Below, in pieces: positions 39,501-47,609 of a DNA stretch of 64,000 nucleotides. This DNA comes from Microbulbifer variabilis. GTDB taxonomy: Bacteria; Pseudomonadota; Gammaproteobacteria; Pseudomonadales; Cellvibrionaceae. Position 1 is the first letter of the stretch, and each line of letters opens with the position of its first letter. The notes under the pieces are model-generated. The model did no database searches, was not told the origin of the DNA, and saw only the letters and a list, made by a program, of their open reading frames with translations. A program made the position numbers and the translations under genes. The DNA is taken from contig NZ_CP092418.1 in the NCBI RefSeq assembly GCF_023716485.1, positions 3,373,501 through 3,437,500 on the forward strand. The letters are read 5' to 3'.

Positions 39501-40531
39501 AGCTCAGCACTGATCTCATTTGCACCAATACTGCCTGAAACAGTGCTGCGCCGCCCATCCACCTGCAACCAAATACCTTCGGAGTGAATGCGCCAGGGAA
39601 AAAGGTCAATTAGCAAGCTACCGGTCAATGCCAATTGATGCTGGGAAAGTGGAATGGAAATAGACTCTATATCGATCTGTACCTGCTCATCGCGACGGCG
39701 CAGAGCAATTTTGCCACGTGCATCCAACGCCTGCCCTTTCGGCAGGTGTAGCTGGCGACCCACAAAGCCCTGAGCTGTTTCACTGGCCGAAAAGTCCAGA
39801 ACAAACCGCCCCGGCTGCTGCTCCCGCCCCTCGGCAATAAACTGCAGATCACCACCTTTTAACTCGCGAACTTCCAGCTGCAACTGAGTGGGCTGCCCCT
39901 CCCAGCGATACAGGCTATTAGCGGATACAGAGAGCGCTGGAATATCGCTGACTTTGCTGCTAATTAACTGCAATCGCTCAAGCTTTAACTCTCCTAAGCG
40001 AAAACTCGGCAACAGGGCTTCCCAGCTGGAAGTTTTTACTGTGTCCGCCTTATCCTCTACTACTTGTGCAGTTTCTTGCTCTGCTTCAGTCAAGGATTTA
40101 AGTAATTCATCCAGCACATCGAGATTCAGCAGAAAATCTTTGGCGGCGATACGCTCAATATTGACTGGATTACTGGAAAAACTCTGTAGCTGAAACTCCA
40201 GCTGGCTTCCCTCTGCCAGGGTATTGTTCTCAAAATCGACCCGAAGACGTTCAAAAAACCAGGCCCCGAGGCGCTCGCTGCCAATCCCTTCAGCCTCAAT
40301 CGTAAGGCCATCGATTACCTGTTCTGCACCGTAAAAAGCCGTGCGGGTCAAATTAACCCGCCCCTGCTCTGTGCCTAGAAAGTAAATTAATGAAAGCAGA
40401 ATAAATAGCAACAGACCCGTGATCAGGTAGCCCCCGGCTCCGAGAGAACGCCACAACCCCCGCAAAAAGCCTCGCAAAAAACCTAGCAGTGCGCCAGCAA
40501 AGCCCAGAGCCAATACACTCCATCTGGACAT
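36503..40531 (-). CDS. tamB: Translocation and assembly module subunit TamB
   Basis: A 1342-residue AsmA-like envelope protein that spans the periplasm from the inner membrane and works with TamA in assembling outer-membrane proteins and moving phospholipids. It has an N-terminal membrane anchor (about 33-55), long repetitive beta-strand segments with many LxxLxVxG-like groves, and the conserved C-terminal DUF490 region (GSFDLLGKKFNLQEGEVRFEN through FGKSLSDISPLQAVRL and GKYITNRIYVELQR). Its ATG shares one base with the TamA stop (TGATG), showing tight coupling. The length is typical. Confidence 0.95.
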   Translation of the reverse strand: MSRWSVLALGFAGALLGFLRGFLRGLWRSLGAGGYLITGLLLFILLSLIYFLGTEQGRVNLTRTAFYGAEQVIDGLTIEAEGIGSERLGAWFFERLRVDFENNTLAEGSQLEFQLQSFSSNPVNIERIAAKDFLLNLDVLDELLKSLTEAEQETAQVVEDKADTVKTSSWEALLPSFRLGELKLERLQLISSKVSDIPALSVSANSLYRWEGQPTQLQLEVRELKGGDLQFIAEGREQQPGRFVLDFSASETAQGFVGRQLHLPKGQALDARGKIALRRRDEQVQIDIESISIPLSQHQLALTGSLLIDLFPWRIHSEGIWLQVDGRRSTVSGSIGANEISAELHLNRLPITLSRPWQDVLHSGWFSADLTLSGTLPLPSISGQIELNSHYREQPLSLLGEVNTDQGVILLESLRLAFAGAQIRTAGAIDTDNKSLDINVAAQELGVEEIRRLLSALPQTEALKIPDDFSGTLHQLQLQIKGPWDKPVFDGDVSAVTAYRGLQNELTGKVKGNLQGLTITDLSLVGEKLNVFGGGSVDIEAKTLNLQLHLDIRNLSPYEDLGFVSAQGVSLGLKGLLGVEGPWSNPYLNASLESDGLVQEYRYNLKGDASGNLEKIDLQGLRLELFANGTMNYFGSRQFQGPQSPVIIPGIAKGAVQPEQSASRLTALAEEAQRLGKQGVVLVEAQGVIEPKRDQLQVGVNVRNLPLSLVEVFGAVLPSTMEGELSLDGEISGALTNPEVRASVLAQGGYRYEPWVLQGALDYADKSLIVEGLEFLWAGRNQLSVHGSLNEQRLDLQVLGRASLEDLSREVAFNIPDQGDITLHASITGSPRQPQLEGDLRLSGYMPGREKGRVQVQPLSMALEWYTEGGELQVSLVADHGNRRAVDSSASLLITPIMERLFADNPSGPISDVPLQLVSDGTADLSVVAEFMDPRVNVMRGLLSFSADGAGTLGEPRLNGAIELSGASYEHRPSHTRIADIDFYMRLTPEEWRIERGSATVVDGGTINLGGAVFFPEQSPPQMSLNLNLNRAHLLNTPGVRGAISGEAILSGSSQDAEITGRFTLRPLAVQIEQWIGSSVPEIQVVEVQVDGPQVERAPPLLSKINLGVEVVLDQQSYVRGLGLNSQLRGQVDIRGTAAKPEASGKLTIVRGSFDLLGKKFNLQEGEVRFENNEVAVFVEGVYKYSDGEITANISGSATDMDITFSSDPSASQDEILAQLLFGKSLSDISPLQAVRLVSVVRSLQTGRAVLDPVAKTRELLRLDTLNIEQEEGDEGDEYALSLGKYITNRIYVELQRSTDPLSPWQAEMQIEIGEDLNLEFKTADEGDSGSGSVELQWKKDY

Positions 40532-42366
40532 CAAAATGCCTGCCCCAGGCTGACATAGACCTGGTAGTGATCATCTACTCCGTCGCGCCTATCCAGAGGA
40601 AAGGCTAAGTCAAAGCGGATAGGAGCGAAGGAGGTATTGTAGCGAACACCAAATCCCGCCCCCCAGAAGAGGTTAGAGAAGTTAGGGCGTGGATTCTCAT
40701 AGGCATTTCCTCCATCGAGAAACAGGACTCCGCCCCAAGTTTTACTAAAACGGAAACGCCCTTCGATTGATATTTCGCTGAGGCCGCGCCCACCGATCGC
40801 ATCGGACAGGGATTCCTGGCCGTCCTCATTAATTTCAACAATACGTGGACCCAACTCCTGGTACCCATAGCCTCGTACTGAACCACCCCCACCTGCATAA
40901 AAGCGTTCATCCGCCGGCAGTTCCAAATTGGGTGCACCAGTAATGGCGCCGGCCTTGATACGCAATGCTAAAGTTGGTTCATAGCGCGCCGATTGCGCCG
41001 TTTTATAAGCGGTCAACTGCAGGATATTTTTGACAAATGAAGTACTGTTATTTTTGAGATCCACATAGGGCTTAATCTCCAGTGCTGTGGTGGCGCCACG
41101 ACGGGCATCGAGAGGCTTATCTGTTGTGTTTAACTTAAAACCCAACGGGAACGCCAATAAATGATAATTCTCATCCGGGTCCCCATCCTCCACAGCACCA
41201 TCTACTTTTTCATCCACACGGCTGAATTTCAGTTCAGCCCCGCCACTGATGGTACGGTGCTTACTCAGCTTGCGCGATACCAGCCCCTTAAGGGTTAAGG
41301 CCTTGGAACTGTAGGAGTCTACATCCTCACCGGTTAAGGCCACACTCGCAGTAAAGCGCTGTTTATCCCTAAAAAAACGCGGTATGGTCAACTTACTCTC
41401 TAGAGTTTGCTTGACCTTATTCACTTTACTCTCCACTTCCAGCTTTTCGCCACGGTGAAAAATATTACGATGTTCCCAGCTGGCAGATACACCGGGACCC
41501 TCATCAGAGGTGTACCCCACCCCCAAAGTAATAGTGCGGTGGTTGCGCTCCTGCACAATAAAAATGACATCAACCAGACCGTTATAGGGCTCTGATATCT
41601 GGTGAGTTACATTGGAAATTAAATTAGTGCGCAATAAACGCAATTGAGCCGCATCCAGCTTACTGCGGCTGAAACAATCTCCAGGGTTAATATTCAACTT
41701 ACTGCGCAAATAGTCATCTTCAACAGAAGTGGCACCAAGGATTTCTACCTCACCCACCAACACCTCTGGACTGGGTGCCACACGGTACACCAAACGTGCA
41801 GCTGCCTCCTGGTGAATCACTGTAGCTTGATAGGTAACATCGACATTGAGCAGACAGGCATTTTCATTAAGGTATCTGGTGATGGTCTGCACACCTTCGA
41901 GTACCTCATCTGCCTGTAATGGATCGCCGATAGAAATAGGCAAGCCGGGAAAGCCCGCCCGCAGATTCGCGGGCATTTCAATATCCAGGCTCTTAATCAA
42001 ATACTGAGGACCGGGAAATACTTGGTAAATAATTTCACTACCCTGCACCGATTCCCGTACAGTAGCATCGTAATACCCCTCAGCGCGCAGTAATTTTTCC
42101 AGATTTCCACGCTCATAATGAGCGATATCCCGCAGGTTTTCATAACTCTCAAGGGCGCTACTATTCTTACGCAACTCATTGAGCTCATTAGTCAATTTTT
42201 CCTGCAATTGCGGGTCGCCCTGCACATACAGTGAAAAAGCGGGAAGTTTGGAAAAAAAAGGAATGGCTACAGCCTGCTGGAAGGGCAGTAATACAAAACC
42301 GACAAGCAGGAAGGCAAAGAGAACTCGCAAAATATTAATCCGTTGACTACGGCGGCTAGTCCGCAT
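40531..42366 (-). CDS. tamA: Translocation and assembly module subunit TamA
   Basis: A 611-residue Omp85-family outer-membrane protein with a signal-like N-terminus (FAFLLVGFVLLPFQQAVA), three POTRA domains (about 40-285) and a C-terminal 16-stranded barrel with the family motif GGGSVRGYGYQELGP and the substrate-loop region RFDLAFPLDRRDG. It forms the TAM complex with TamB, encoded immediately downstream with a one-base overlap. I chose the ATG at 42366; the frame is open for 54 more codons but these are polar and carry no family match. Confidence 0.93.
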   Translation of the reverse strand: MRTSRRSQRINILRVLFAFLLVGFVLLPFQQAVAIPFFSKLPAFSLYVQGDPQLQEKLTNELNELRKNSSALESYENLRDIAHYERGNLEKLLRAEGYYDATVRESVQGSEIIYQVFPGPQYLIKSLDIEMPANLRAGFPGLPISIGDPLQADEVLEGVQTITRYLNENACLLNVDVTYQATVIHQEAAARLVYRVAPSPEVLVGEVEILGATSVEDDYLRSKLNINPGDCFSRSKLDAAQLRLLRTNLISNVTHQISEPYNGLVDVIFIVQERNHRTITLGVGYTSDEGPGVSASWEHRNIFHRGEKLEVESKVNKVKQTLESKLTIPRFFRDKQRFTASVALTGEDVDSYSSKALTLKGLVSRKLSKHRTISGGAELKFSRVDEKVDGAVEDGDPDENYHLLAFPLGFKLNTTDKPLDARRGATTALEIKPYVDLKNNSTSFVKNILQLTAYKTAQSARYEPTLALRIKAGAITGAPNLELPADERFYAGGGGSVRGYGYQELGPRIVEINEDGQESLSDAIGGRGLSEISIEGRFRFSKTWGGVLFLDGGNAYENPRPNFSNLFWGAGFGVRYNTSFAPIRFDLAFPLDRRDGVDDHYQVYVSLGQAF

Positions 42367-42496
42367 ACTCCCGGGTATCCATCCCTTCACACCTGATAAT
42401 GTCCCGGTACAGATATTGCCCGGGTAGAGTTTGCCGACGAGAGACGAAATAGCTAATAGTCCCGTTTTAATCGCCGGCCGAGAAAAAGCAAATGGT

Positions 42497-42877
42497 TTAT
42501 GGCTGGCTGCTAGTGCTCGGGCTGCCAAGTAACGGATTACAGTCTTTGATAATCACCCGCCCTTCGAGAATATTGCCCTTGGAGTATTCAGTAAAAATAC
42601 ATTGATTGGTTTTGGGGTCGTAGTTCTCGATCCAGAGGTTATCCTCTTTCCAAGTGGCGCCAATATGCCGGTAACCATCAGGTACAGAAATACGCATCAC
42701 ACCACCGAAGCGTTTTACAAAGACCTGTTCATAGTGGAAGTAATAAGCCAGCCAGCCTGCAAAGAAGAAAACTGCAGCCACAATGGCGCCAATTTTCAAG
42801 CTGCCCATGCGGCTGCCAGCAAAGAGGGAGAGAATAACCAGAGCGATAACCGCTGCCCAGTAGAGATAGGTAACCAT
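42497..42877 (-). CDS. Small membrane protein of unknown function
   Basis: A 126-residue protein with two hydrophobic segments near the N-terminus (about 4-20 and 30-45) and a soluble C-terminal part of about 70 residues with two cysteines (QCIFTEYS and DCNPLLG). The C-terminal half probably faces the periplasm. I do not recognise a family. It lies between tamA and the acetoacetyl-CoA synthetase gene; the same strand and a 130-base gap to tamA leave operon membership open. Confidence 0.7.
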   Translation of the reverse strand: MVTYLYWAAVIALVILSLFAGSRMGSLKIGAIVAAVFFFAGWLAYYFHYEQVFVKRFGGVMRISVPDGYRHIGATWKEDNLWIENYDPKTNQCIFTEYSKGNILEGRVIIKDCNPLLGSPSTSSQP

Positions 42878-42985
42878 ACTTGCTCTTCTGCCTTGAGTTT
42901 ATTGGTATTACTACAGGGCAAGGGTAGCGCAGAACCGAGTCAAACAAAATGACGCCCGTCTACGCGCCCTCCCCCCTTAATCTCT

Positions 42986-44965
42986 TTAGTCTTCCGCCAA
43001 GGCTGGCAAATTTTCATAGAGTGCCAGAGCCTCTGGGTTGGCGAGGGCTTCTTTATTCTTAACCGCCTTACCATGCACGACATTGCGAACCGCCAACTCA
43101 ACAATTTTTCCACTAATAGTACGCGGAACATCGGCCACCTGAATCACCTTGGCGGGTACGTGGCGCGGGGTCGTATTAGCTCGAATGGTGGAGCGGATTC
43201 TCTGCACCAGATCATCATTCAGCTCTACGCCCTCGCGCAACACCACAAACAGTACAACCCGTACATCGTCTTGCCACTGCTGACCGATACAGATGCTATC
43301 AAGCACCTCCTCAACTTTCTCTACCTGGCGATAGATCTCGGCAGTACCAATACGCACGCCACCGGGATTCAGTACCGCATCGGAACGACCGTAAATAATC
43401 ACTCCTCCATGGGTAGTAATTTCTGCATAGTCGCCGTGTGCCCAAACTCCCGGCCAATTTTCGAAGTAGGCGCTGTTATATTTCGCCCCATCGGGATCAT
43501 TCCAGAAACCGATCGGCATACAAGGGAAAGATTTGGCACACACGAGCTCCCCCTTCTCTGAAGTTACCGGCTTGCCATCGTCATTCCAGACTTCCACAGC
43601 CATGCCCAATCCTCGACACTGAAGTTCTCCCGCATAAACTGGCAACGCAGGGTTACCCAAGGCAAAGCAGGAAATAATATCCGTGCCTCCAGAAATAGAA
43701 GACAGGCACAGATCCTCCTTTATATCTCGGTAGACATATAGAAAGCCTTCATGAGCCAGTGGCGAGCCTGTAGACAGTACCGAGCGCAGCTTCTCCAATT
43801 TGTGGCTTTCGCGGGGCTTACAGCCGCTCTTTTCCAAGGCGGCGATATACTTGGCACTGGTGCCAAATACGCTGATGCCCTCCTCATCCGCCATATCCCA
43901 CAAGCCCCTAGCCTCTGGATAGAAGGGAGAGCCATCGAACAACACCAGGGTTGCACCACAAGCCAAGCCACTTACCAGCCAGTTCCACATCATCCAGCCG
44001 CAAGTAGTGAAGTAGAATAAGGAATCCTCACGACGCAAGTCGCAGTGCAGGCGATGCTCCTTCAGGTGTTGAAGCAAGGTGCCGCCCACCCCGTGCACAA
44101 TGCACTTCGGCACCCCAGTAGTCCCTGAGGAATACATGATGTATAGGGGGTGATCGAAAGCAGTCTGAACAAAGGTAAGCTCGCGCTCAGGTGCTGTGGC
44201 TTCGAACTCCTGTAGTAACACCGCTTTATCCAGCGGCTCTGCTGCTAGTACCTGAGCCGCTTTTTCCTGCGAGCGGGCAACAGGCACCACTACCAGCTTC
44301 TCAATGGAGTCGATACGGGCCACTATCTCGCGCAATCGCGGCAGGGAATCGATCACTTTGCCGTTGTAGAAGTAACCTTCGCAGGCGATCAGCACCTTCG
44401 GTTCTACCTGGCCGAAACGATCAAACACGCCATTGATACCAAAATCCGGCGAACAGGAAGTCCATATAGCGCCAAGACTGGTGGTTGCCAGCATGGCCAC
44501 TACGGTATCCATCACATTCGGCATAAAGCCAGCTACACGATCCCCTTCGGATATGCCCTGATTGGCCAGGGCTGAAGCCAAGCGTTCTACCCGACCATAT
44601 AGCTGCGCGTAGCTGAGCTGGCGGCGGCTGCCATTCTCCAGGCGCTCAACCAAAGCCGTCTTATCGTCGCGGTAGCGCAGCAGGTTTTCGGCAAAATTGA
44701 GTCGTGCATCGGGGAACCACTCAGCACCCGGCATGTTGTCGCGGCCCAAGATCTCTTCTCCACGCGCACTGGCCCGCACTTCACAGAAATCCCATAAGTC
44801 GCTCCAGAAGACCTCACGCTCTTCTACAGACCACTGGTAAAGCGCACTGTAGTCTTCAAGCTGCAGCTGGTGTTTCACATTAACCAGGCGACGGAACTCA
44901 TCCATCTGGGTGGCGGCTACGGCCTTGGGGCTCGGTTGCCAAAGGGCTTGTGCGTTGTCCTTCAT
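42986..44965 (-). CDS. Acetoacetyl-CoA synthetase
   Basis: A 659-residue ANL-superfamily enzyme that activates acetoacetate to acetoacetyl-CoA with ATP. Motifs are intact: the phosphate loop IMYSSGTTGVPKCIVHG (about 275-292), the hinge YGRSDAVLNPGGVRIG and the terminal Lys region PRTISGKIVELAVRN. The N-terminal WSVEEREVFWSDLWDFCEV and the length of about 650 residues mark acetoacetate-CoA ligase rather than acetyl-CoA synthetase. It probably supports use of ketone bodies or poly-hydroxybutyrate products. It is divergent from a LysR regulator. Confidence 0.92.
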   Translation of the reverse strand: MKDNAQALWQPSPKAVAATQMDEFRRLVNVKHQLQLEDYSALYQWSVEEREVFWSDLWDFCEVRASARGEEILGRDNMPGAEWFPDARLNFAENLLRYRDDKTALVERLENGSRRQLSYAQLYGRVERLASALANQGISEGDRVAGFMPNVMDTVVAMLATTSLGAIWTSCSPDFGINGVFDRFGQVEPKVLIACEGYFYNGKVIDSLPRLREIVARIDSIEKLVVVPVARSQEKAAQVLAAEPLDKAVLLQEFEATAPERELTFVQTAFDHPLYIMYSSGTTGVPKCIVHGVGGTLLQHLKEHRLHCDLRREDSLFYFTTCGWMMWNWLVSGLACGATLVLFDGSPFYPEARGLWDMADEEGISVFGTSAKYIAALEKSGCKPRESHKLEKLRSVLSTGSPLAHEGFLYVYRDIKEDLCLSSISGGTDIISCFALGNPALPVYAGELQCRGLGMAVEVWNDDGKPVTSEKGELVCAKSFPCMPIGFWNDPDGAKYNSAYFENWPGVWAHGDYAEITTHGGVIIYGRSDAVLNPGGVRIGTAEIYRQVEKVEEVLDSICIGQQWQDDVRVVLFVVLREGVELNDDLVQRIRSTIRANTTPRHVPAKVIQVADVPRTISGKIVELAVRNVVHGKAVKNKEALANPEALALYENLPALAED

Positions 44966-45123
44966 CTCAGCAGACCTTTTAGGTTCATTATTCTCGGTGA
45001 TTGTTTGACCTTCGCCAGGGCGAAAGCGGCAATCATGCCTTGCCCGACAACTTTAAACTATTTTAATCTTTCGATGGTTTATTAAATAAAACTTAACATT
45101 CATAGAATGCATCCGGAGCCATA

Positions 45124-46005
45124 GTGAGCGCCACCATTAAACAGCTTCGCGCCTTCGTTGTTGTAGCCCGAAGCCACAGTCTGGCGCAGGCCAGTGCCCA
45201 GTTACACACTTCCCAGCCGGCGCTCTCCGTGGCTATCCGCAATCTGGAAGAGGCCGCTGGAGGGCCTCTATTTAGTCGCGATAGCCGCCAACTGGTCTTG
45301 ACCCCAGAAGGGCGTGAGTTCCTGGTTCGTGCGGAGCAACTACTTAACAGCTGGGATCAATCACTGGATGCTATACAGCAGCGCTTCCGCCTGGAACGTG
45401 GACAACTGCAACTGGCAGTTATCCCCGCTTTCGCCTTAAACCGAGTACCCGCTCTATTAGCTAACTTTCACCTGACATATCCACAAATCAATGTTGTGCT
45501 GGAAGATGTGGTTATGGAGCGGGTTGTAGAATCTGTACAGGAGGGACGCGCGGAGCTGGGCATTAGCTTTCGCCCGGACGAACTGGGTGGAATGGAGTTC
45601 GCACCCATTGAACACGACCGTTTTATCGCAATAATGCCCGAAGACCACATATTGGCGGAAAAGAAGGCCGTACGCTGGCGCGACTTGGCCGCTCATCCTT
45701 TTATATCGATGAACCGTGGATCGGCAGTGCGACGCTGGACGGATACTGCCTTTGACCAGTGTGGACAAGCTGCTCAATATATTTGTGAAGCTAATCAGCT
45801 CAGTACTATCGGGCAGCTGGTCAGAGCGGGCTTGGGAATCAGTGCTGTACCAAGCCTTTGTGAGGCACAAATGCGAGAGTACGGTTTAATCTGCTTGCCT
45901 CTTACCGCGCCGGCGGTAATGCAAGAAGTTGGCGCACTATTTAAAAGCCGCGGTAACCTCTCTGCACCCGCCAGCGCTTTCCTGGAGTTACTCACCGGGC
46001 AGTAG
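45124..46005 (+). CDS. LysR-family transcriptional regulator
   Basis: A 293-residue regulator with a winged-helix N-terminus (about 3-62, with LRAFVVVARSHSLAQASAQLHTSQPALSVAIRNLEE) and a type-2 periplasmic-like effector domain (about 90-290). It starts with GTG at 45124, six bases after GGAG. The divergent acetoacetyl-CoA synthetase gene, 158 bases away, is the likely target, as LysR regulators often control their divergent neighbour. The effector is unknown. Confidence 0.9.
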   Translation: MSATIKQLRAFVVVARSHSLAQASAQLHTSQPALSVAIRNLEEAAGGPLFSRDSRQLVLTPEGREFLVRAEQLLNSWDQSLDAIQQRFRLERGQLQLAVIPAFALNRVPALLANFHLTYPQINVVLEDVVMERVVESVQEGRAELGISFRPDELGGMEFAPIEHDRFIAIMPEDHILAEKKAVRWRDLAAHPFISMNRGSAVRRWTDTAFDQCGQAAQYICEANQLSTIGQLVRAGLGISAVPSLCEAQMREYGLICLPLTAPAVMQEVGALFKSRGNLSAPASAFLELLTGQ

Positions 46006-46043
46006 TCACTACAGGAATAGTAATTTACCCAGAGTGCCAGTAA

Positions 46044-46517
46044 CTATTTACTACTGGTAGCGCGCAGCATCCAGGCAGTTTTTTCATGCACACGCATACG
46101 GTCAGATACCAGGGCAATAGTCGATTCATCCTCGCCCTTTTGCGCGGCCTTTAATACATCACGACAAGTTTTTATTACCTGCTCATGGCCCTTGGTGAGA
46201 ATTTTCACCATATCTTCTGCTGCGGGAACTTCTACAACTTCTTCAATAGAACTCAGCTGTCCAAAAGCCTGATAGGTGCCCGGTGCAGAAACACCCAAAG
46301 TGCGAATTCGCTCTGCAATGTCATCTACCGCCGTAGCCAGTTCGTTGTACTGCTCCTCAAACATCAGGTGCAGTTCACGAAAAAATGGCCCGGTAACATT
46401 CCAATGGAAGTTGTGCGTTTGCAGGTATAGAGTGTAGCTATCCGCCAGCAAGTGCTTGAGGCCGCCAGCAATCTTTTCCCTATCCTTTTCACTAATACCA
46501 ATATCAATTTTTTTCAT
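46044..46517 (-). CDS. dps: DNA-protection ferritin-like protein Dps
   Basis: A 157-residue Dps family protein that oxidises and stores iron and protects DNA during oxidative stress or starvation. The inter-subunit ferroxidase residues are visible: His in [11 protein letters not shown], and the [18 protein letters not shown] helix with Asp and Glu ligands. The C-terminus is short. I chose the ATG at 46517, eight bases after AAGGA; an in-frame start at 46568 is unlikely. A possible OxyR-like site lies 80-105 bases upstream. Confidence 0.93.
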   Translation of the reverse strand: MKKIDIGISEKDREKIAGGLKHLLADSYTLYLQTHNFHWNVTGPFFRELHLMFEEQYNELATAVDDIAERIRTLGVSAPGTYQAFGQLSSIEEVVEVPAAEDMVKILTKGHEQVIKTCRDVLKAAQKGEDESTIALVSDRMRVHEKTAWMLRATSSK

Positions 46518-46596
46518 TAAACAAATCCTTCTTCCAAGACTTTGCCACCGAAATGGTTTCACTGCCATTCTGATAGTTTTATGGTTTTACCACAAG

Positions 46597-46622
46597 CTAT
46601 CGGGTTGATAGCTTATCTATAT
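46597..46622. promoter_or_regulatory. Candidate OxyR-like half-site pair upstream of dps
   Basis: CTAT (46597-46600), seven bases, ATAG (46608-46611), seven bases, then ATAT matches the central part of the OxyR pattern ATAG-N7-CTAT-N7-ATAG-N7-CTAT, but the leftmost half is missing and the last is imperfect. The same bases form a hairpin (aagctatc / gatagctt). OxyR controls dps in E. coli. This is a suggestion only. Confidence 0.3.
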
Positions 46623-46629
46623 AGCCGAG

Positions 46630-46859
46630 CCAAGTTTATAAGACACTAAAAAGACAAACATATTTATCCTGGCAACTAACTCGGAACATGCCTTGAATCT
46701 AGCGGTATCCTGCCCTGGAACAACTGTGTGTCCAAACTGAAAAGTTAATTAATCCGCCAAAAAAGAAAAATAAATAAAACATGTTGGTTATGCATACACT
46801 TATAGTGCTAACACTGTATCAATCTACGGAAAGAAAAATTTAAGAGAAAACAAAGTTAG
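46630..46859. other. Intergenic region between dps and thiF
   Basis: The remainder of the 342-base gap between the dps start and the thiF stop. It is AT-rich and contains no gene I can support. No clear thiF terminator is visible. Confidence 0.4.
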
Positions 46860-47609
46860 CTAGGTATTACAAACCGGGCAATTACTATGGCTCGGCAGCT
46901 GCAAAGTTTGCAGGGCTAAGGTTTCTGTCTCGATTAAGTGCAATTTATTCAAGCTCGATACCGGCAAATCCATCAGGTATTTCATGGCCTCCAGAGCCTG
47001 CATGCTACCGACTACACCCAGCGCCGGACCGATCACACCTGCTGTAGAGCAGTTCTGCACTTCAGCCTGCTCCTGGGGCGGAAACAGGCAGGCATAACAG
47101 GGACCTTTTCCTTCAGAAAAATCAAAACTAATCAGCTGGCCGGAAAAACCCTGCACCGATGCCATTACCACCGGACACCCGGCCTGATAACAAACCCGGT
47201 TGATCGTATGGCGGATTTCCAGGTTATCGGTGCAGTCCAACACCAGATCCACCTGTTTTACCTGCTCACGCAGCCAGGATTCATTCGCCATTTGGTTGTG
47301 GGGGTGAATGCGAATAGTTGGATTGGCTGCAGCCAATTGTTGTGCAGCCACCATGGCTTTGGATTTTCCCTGGTGATTGGTTTTGTACAAAACCTGGCGC
47401 TGTAAATTGGAGAGATCGATATGATCACCGTCTACCAGGTGCAGCTCTCCAATACCGGCTGCGGCCAGATACATCGCTGCCGGGCTGCCGAGCCCACCTA
47501 GACCAACAATCATAATTCGAGCAGAAGACAGTTTTTTCTGCCCATCTTCACCCGCCTGGGGCAACATTATCTGGCGACTGTAACGCTGTAATTCCTTACT
47601 ACTTAACAT
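46860..47609 (-). CDS. thiF: ThiF-type sulfur carrier adenylyltransferase
   Basis: A 249-residue E1-like enzyme that adenylates the C-terminal glycine of ThiS. It has the nucleotide-binding IVGLGGLGSPAAMYLAAAG loop (about 33-51), a DLSNLQRQ motif, two CxxC-type zinc pairs (CYACLF and NCPVC) and the catalytic Cys in QNCSTAGVIGPALG. It overlaps thiDE by seven bases at the end of the thiamine operon. MoeB is a close relative, but the thi context decides. Confidence 0.92.
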   Translation of the reverse strand: MLSSKELQRYSRQIMLPQAGEDGQKKLSSARIMIVGLGGLGSPAAMYLAAAGIGELHLVDGDHIDLSNLQRQVLYKTNHQGKSKAMVAAQQLAAANPTIRIHPHNQMANESWLREQVKQVDLVLDCTDNLEIRHTINRVCYQAGCPVVMASVQGFSGQLISFDFSEGKGPCYACLFPPQEQAEVQNCSTAGVIGPALGVVGSMQALEAMKYLMDLPVSSLNKLHLIETETLALQTLQLPSHSNCPVCNT

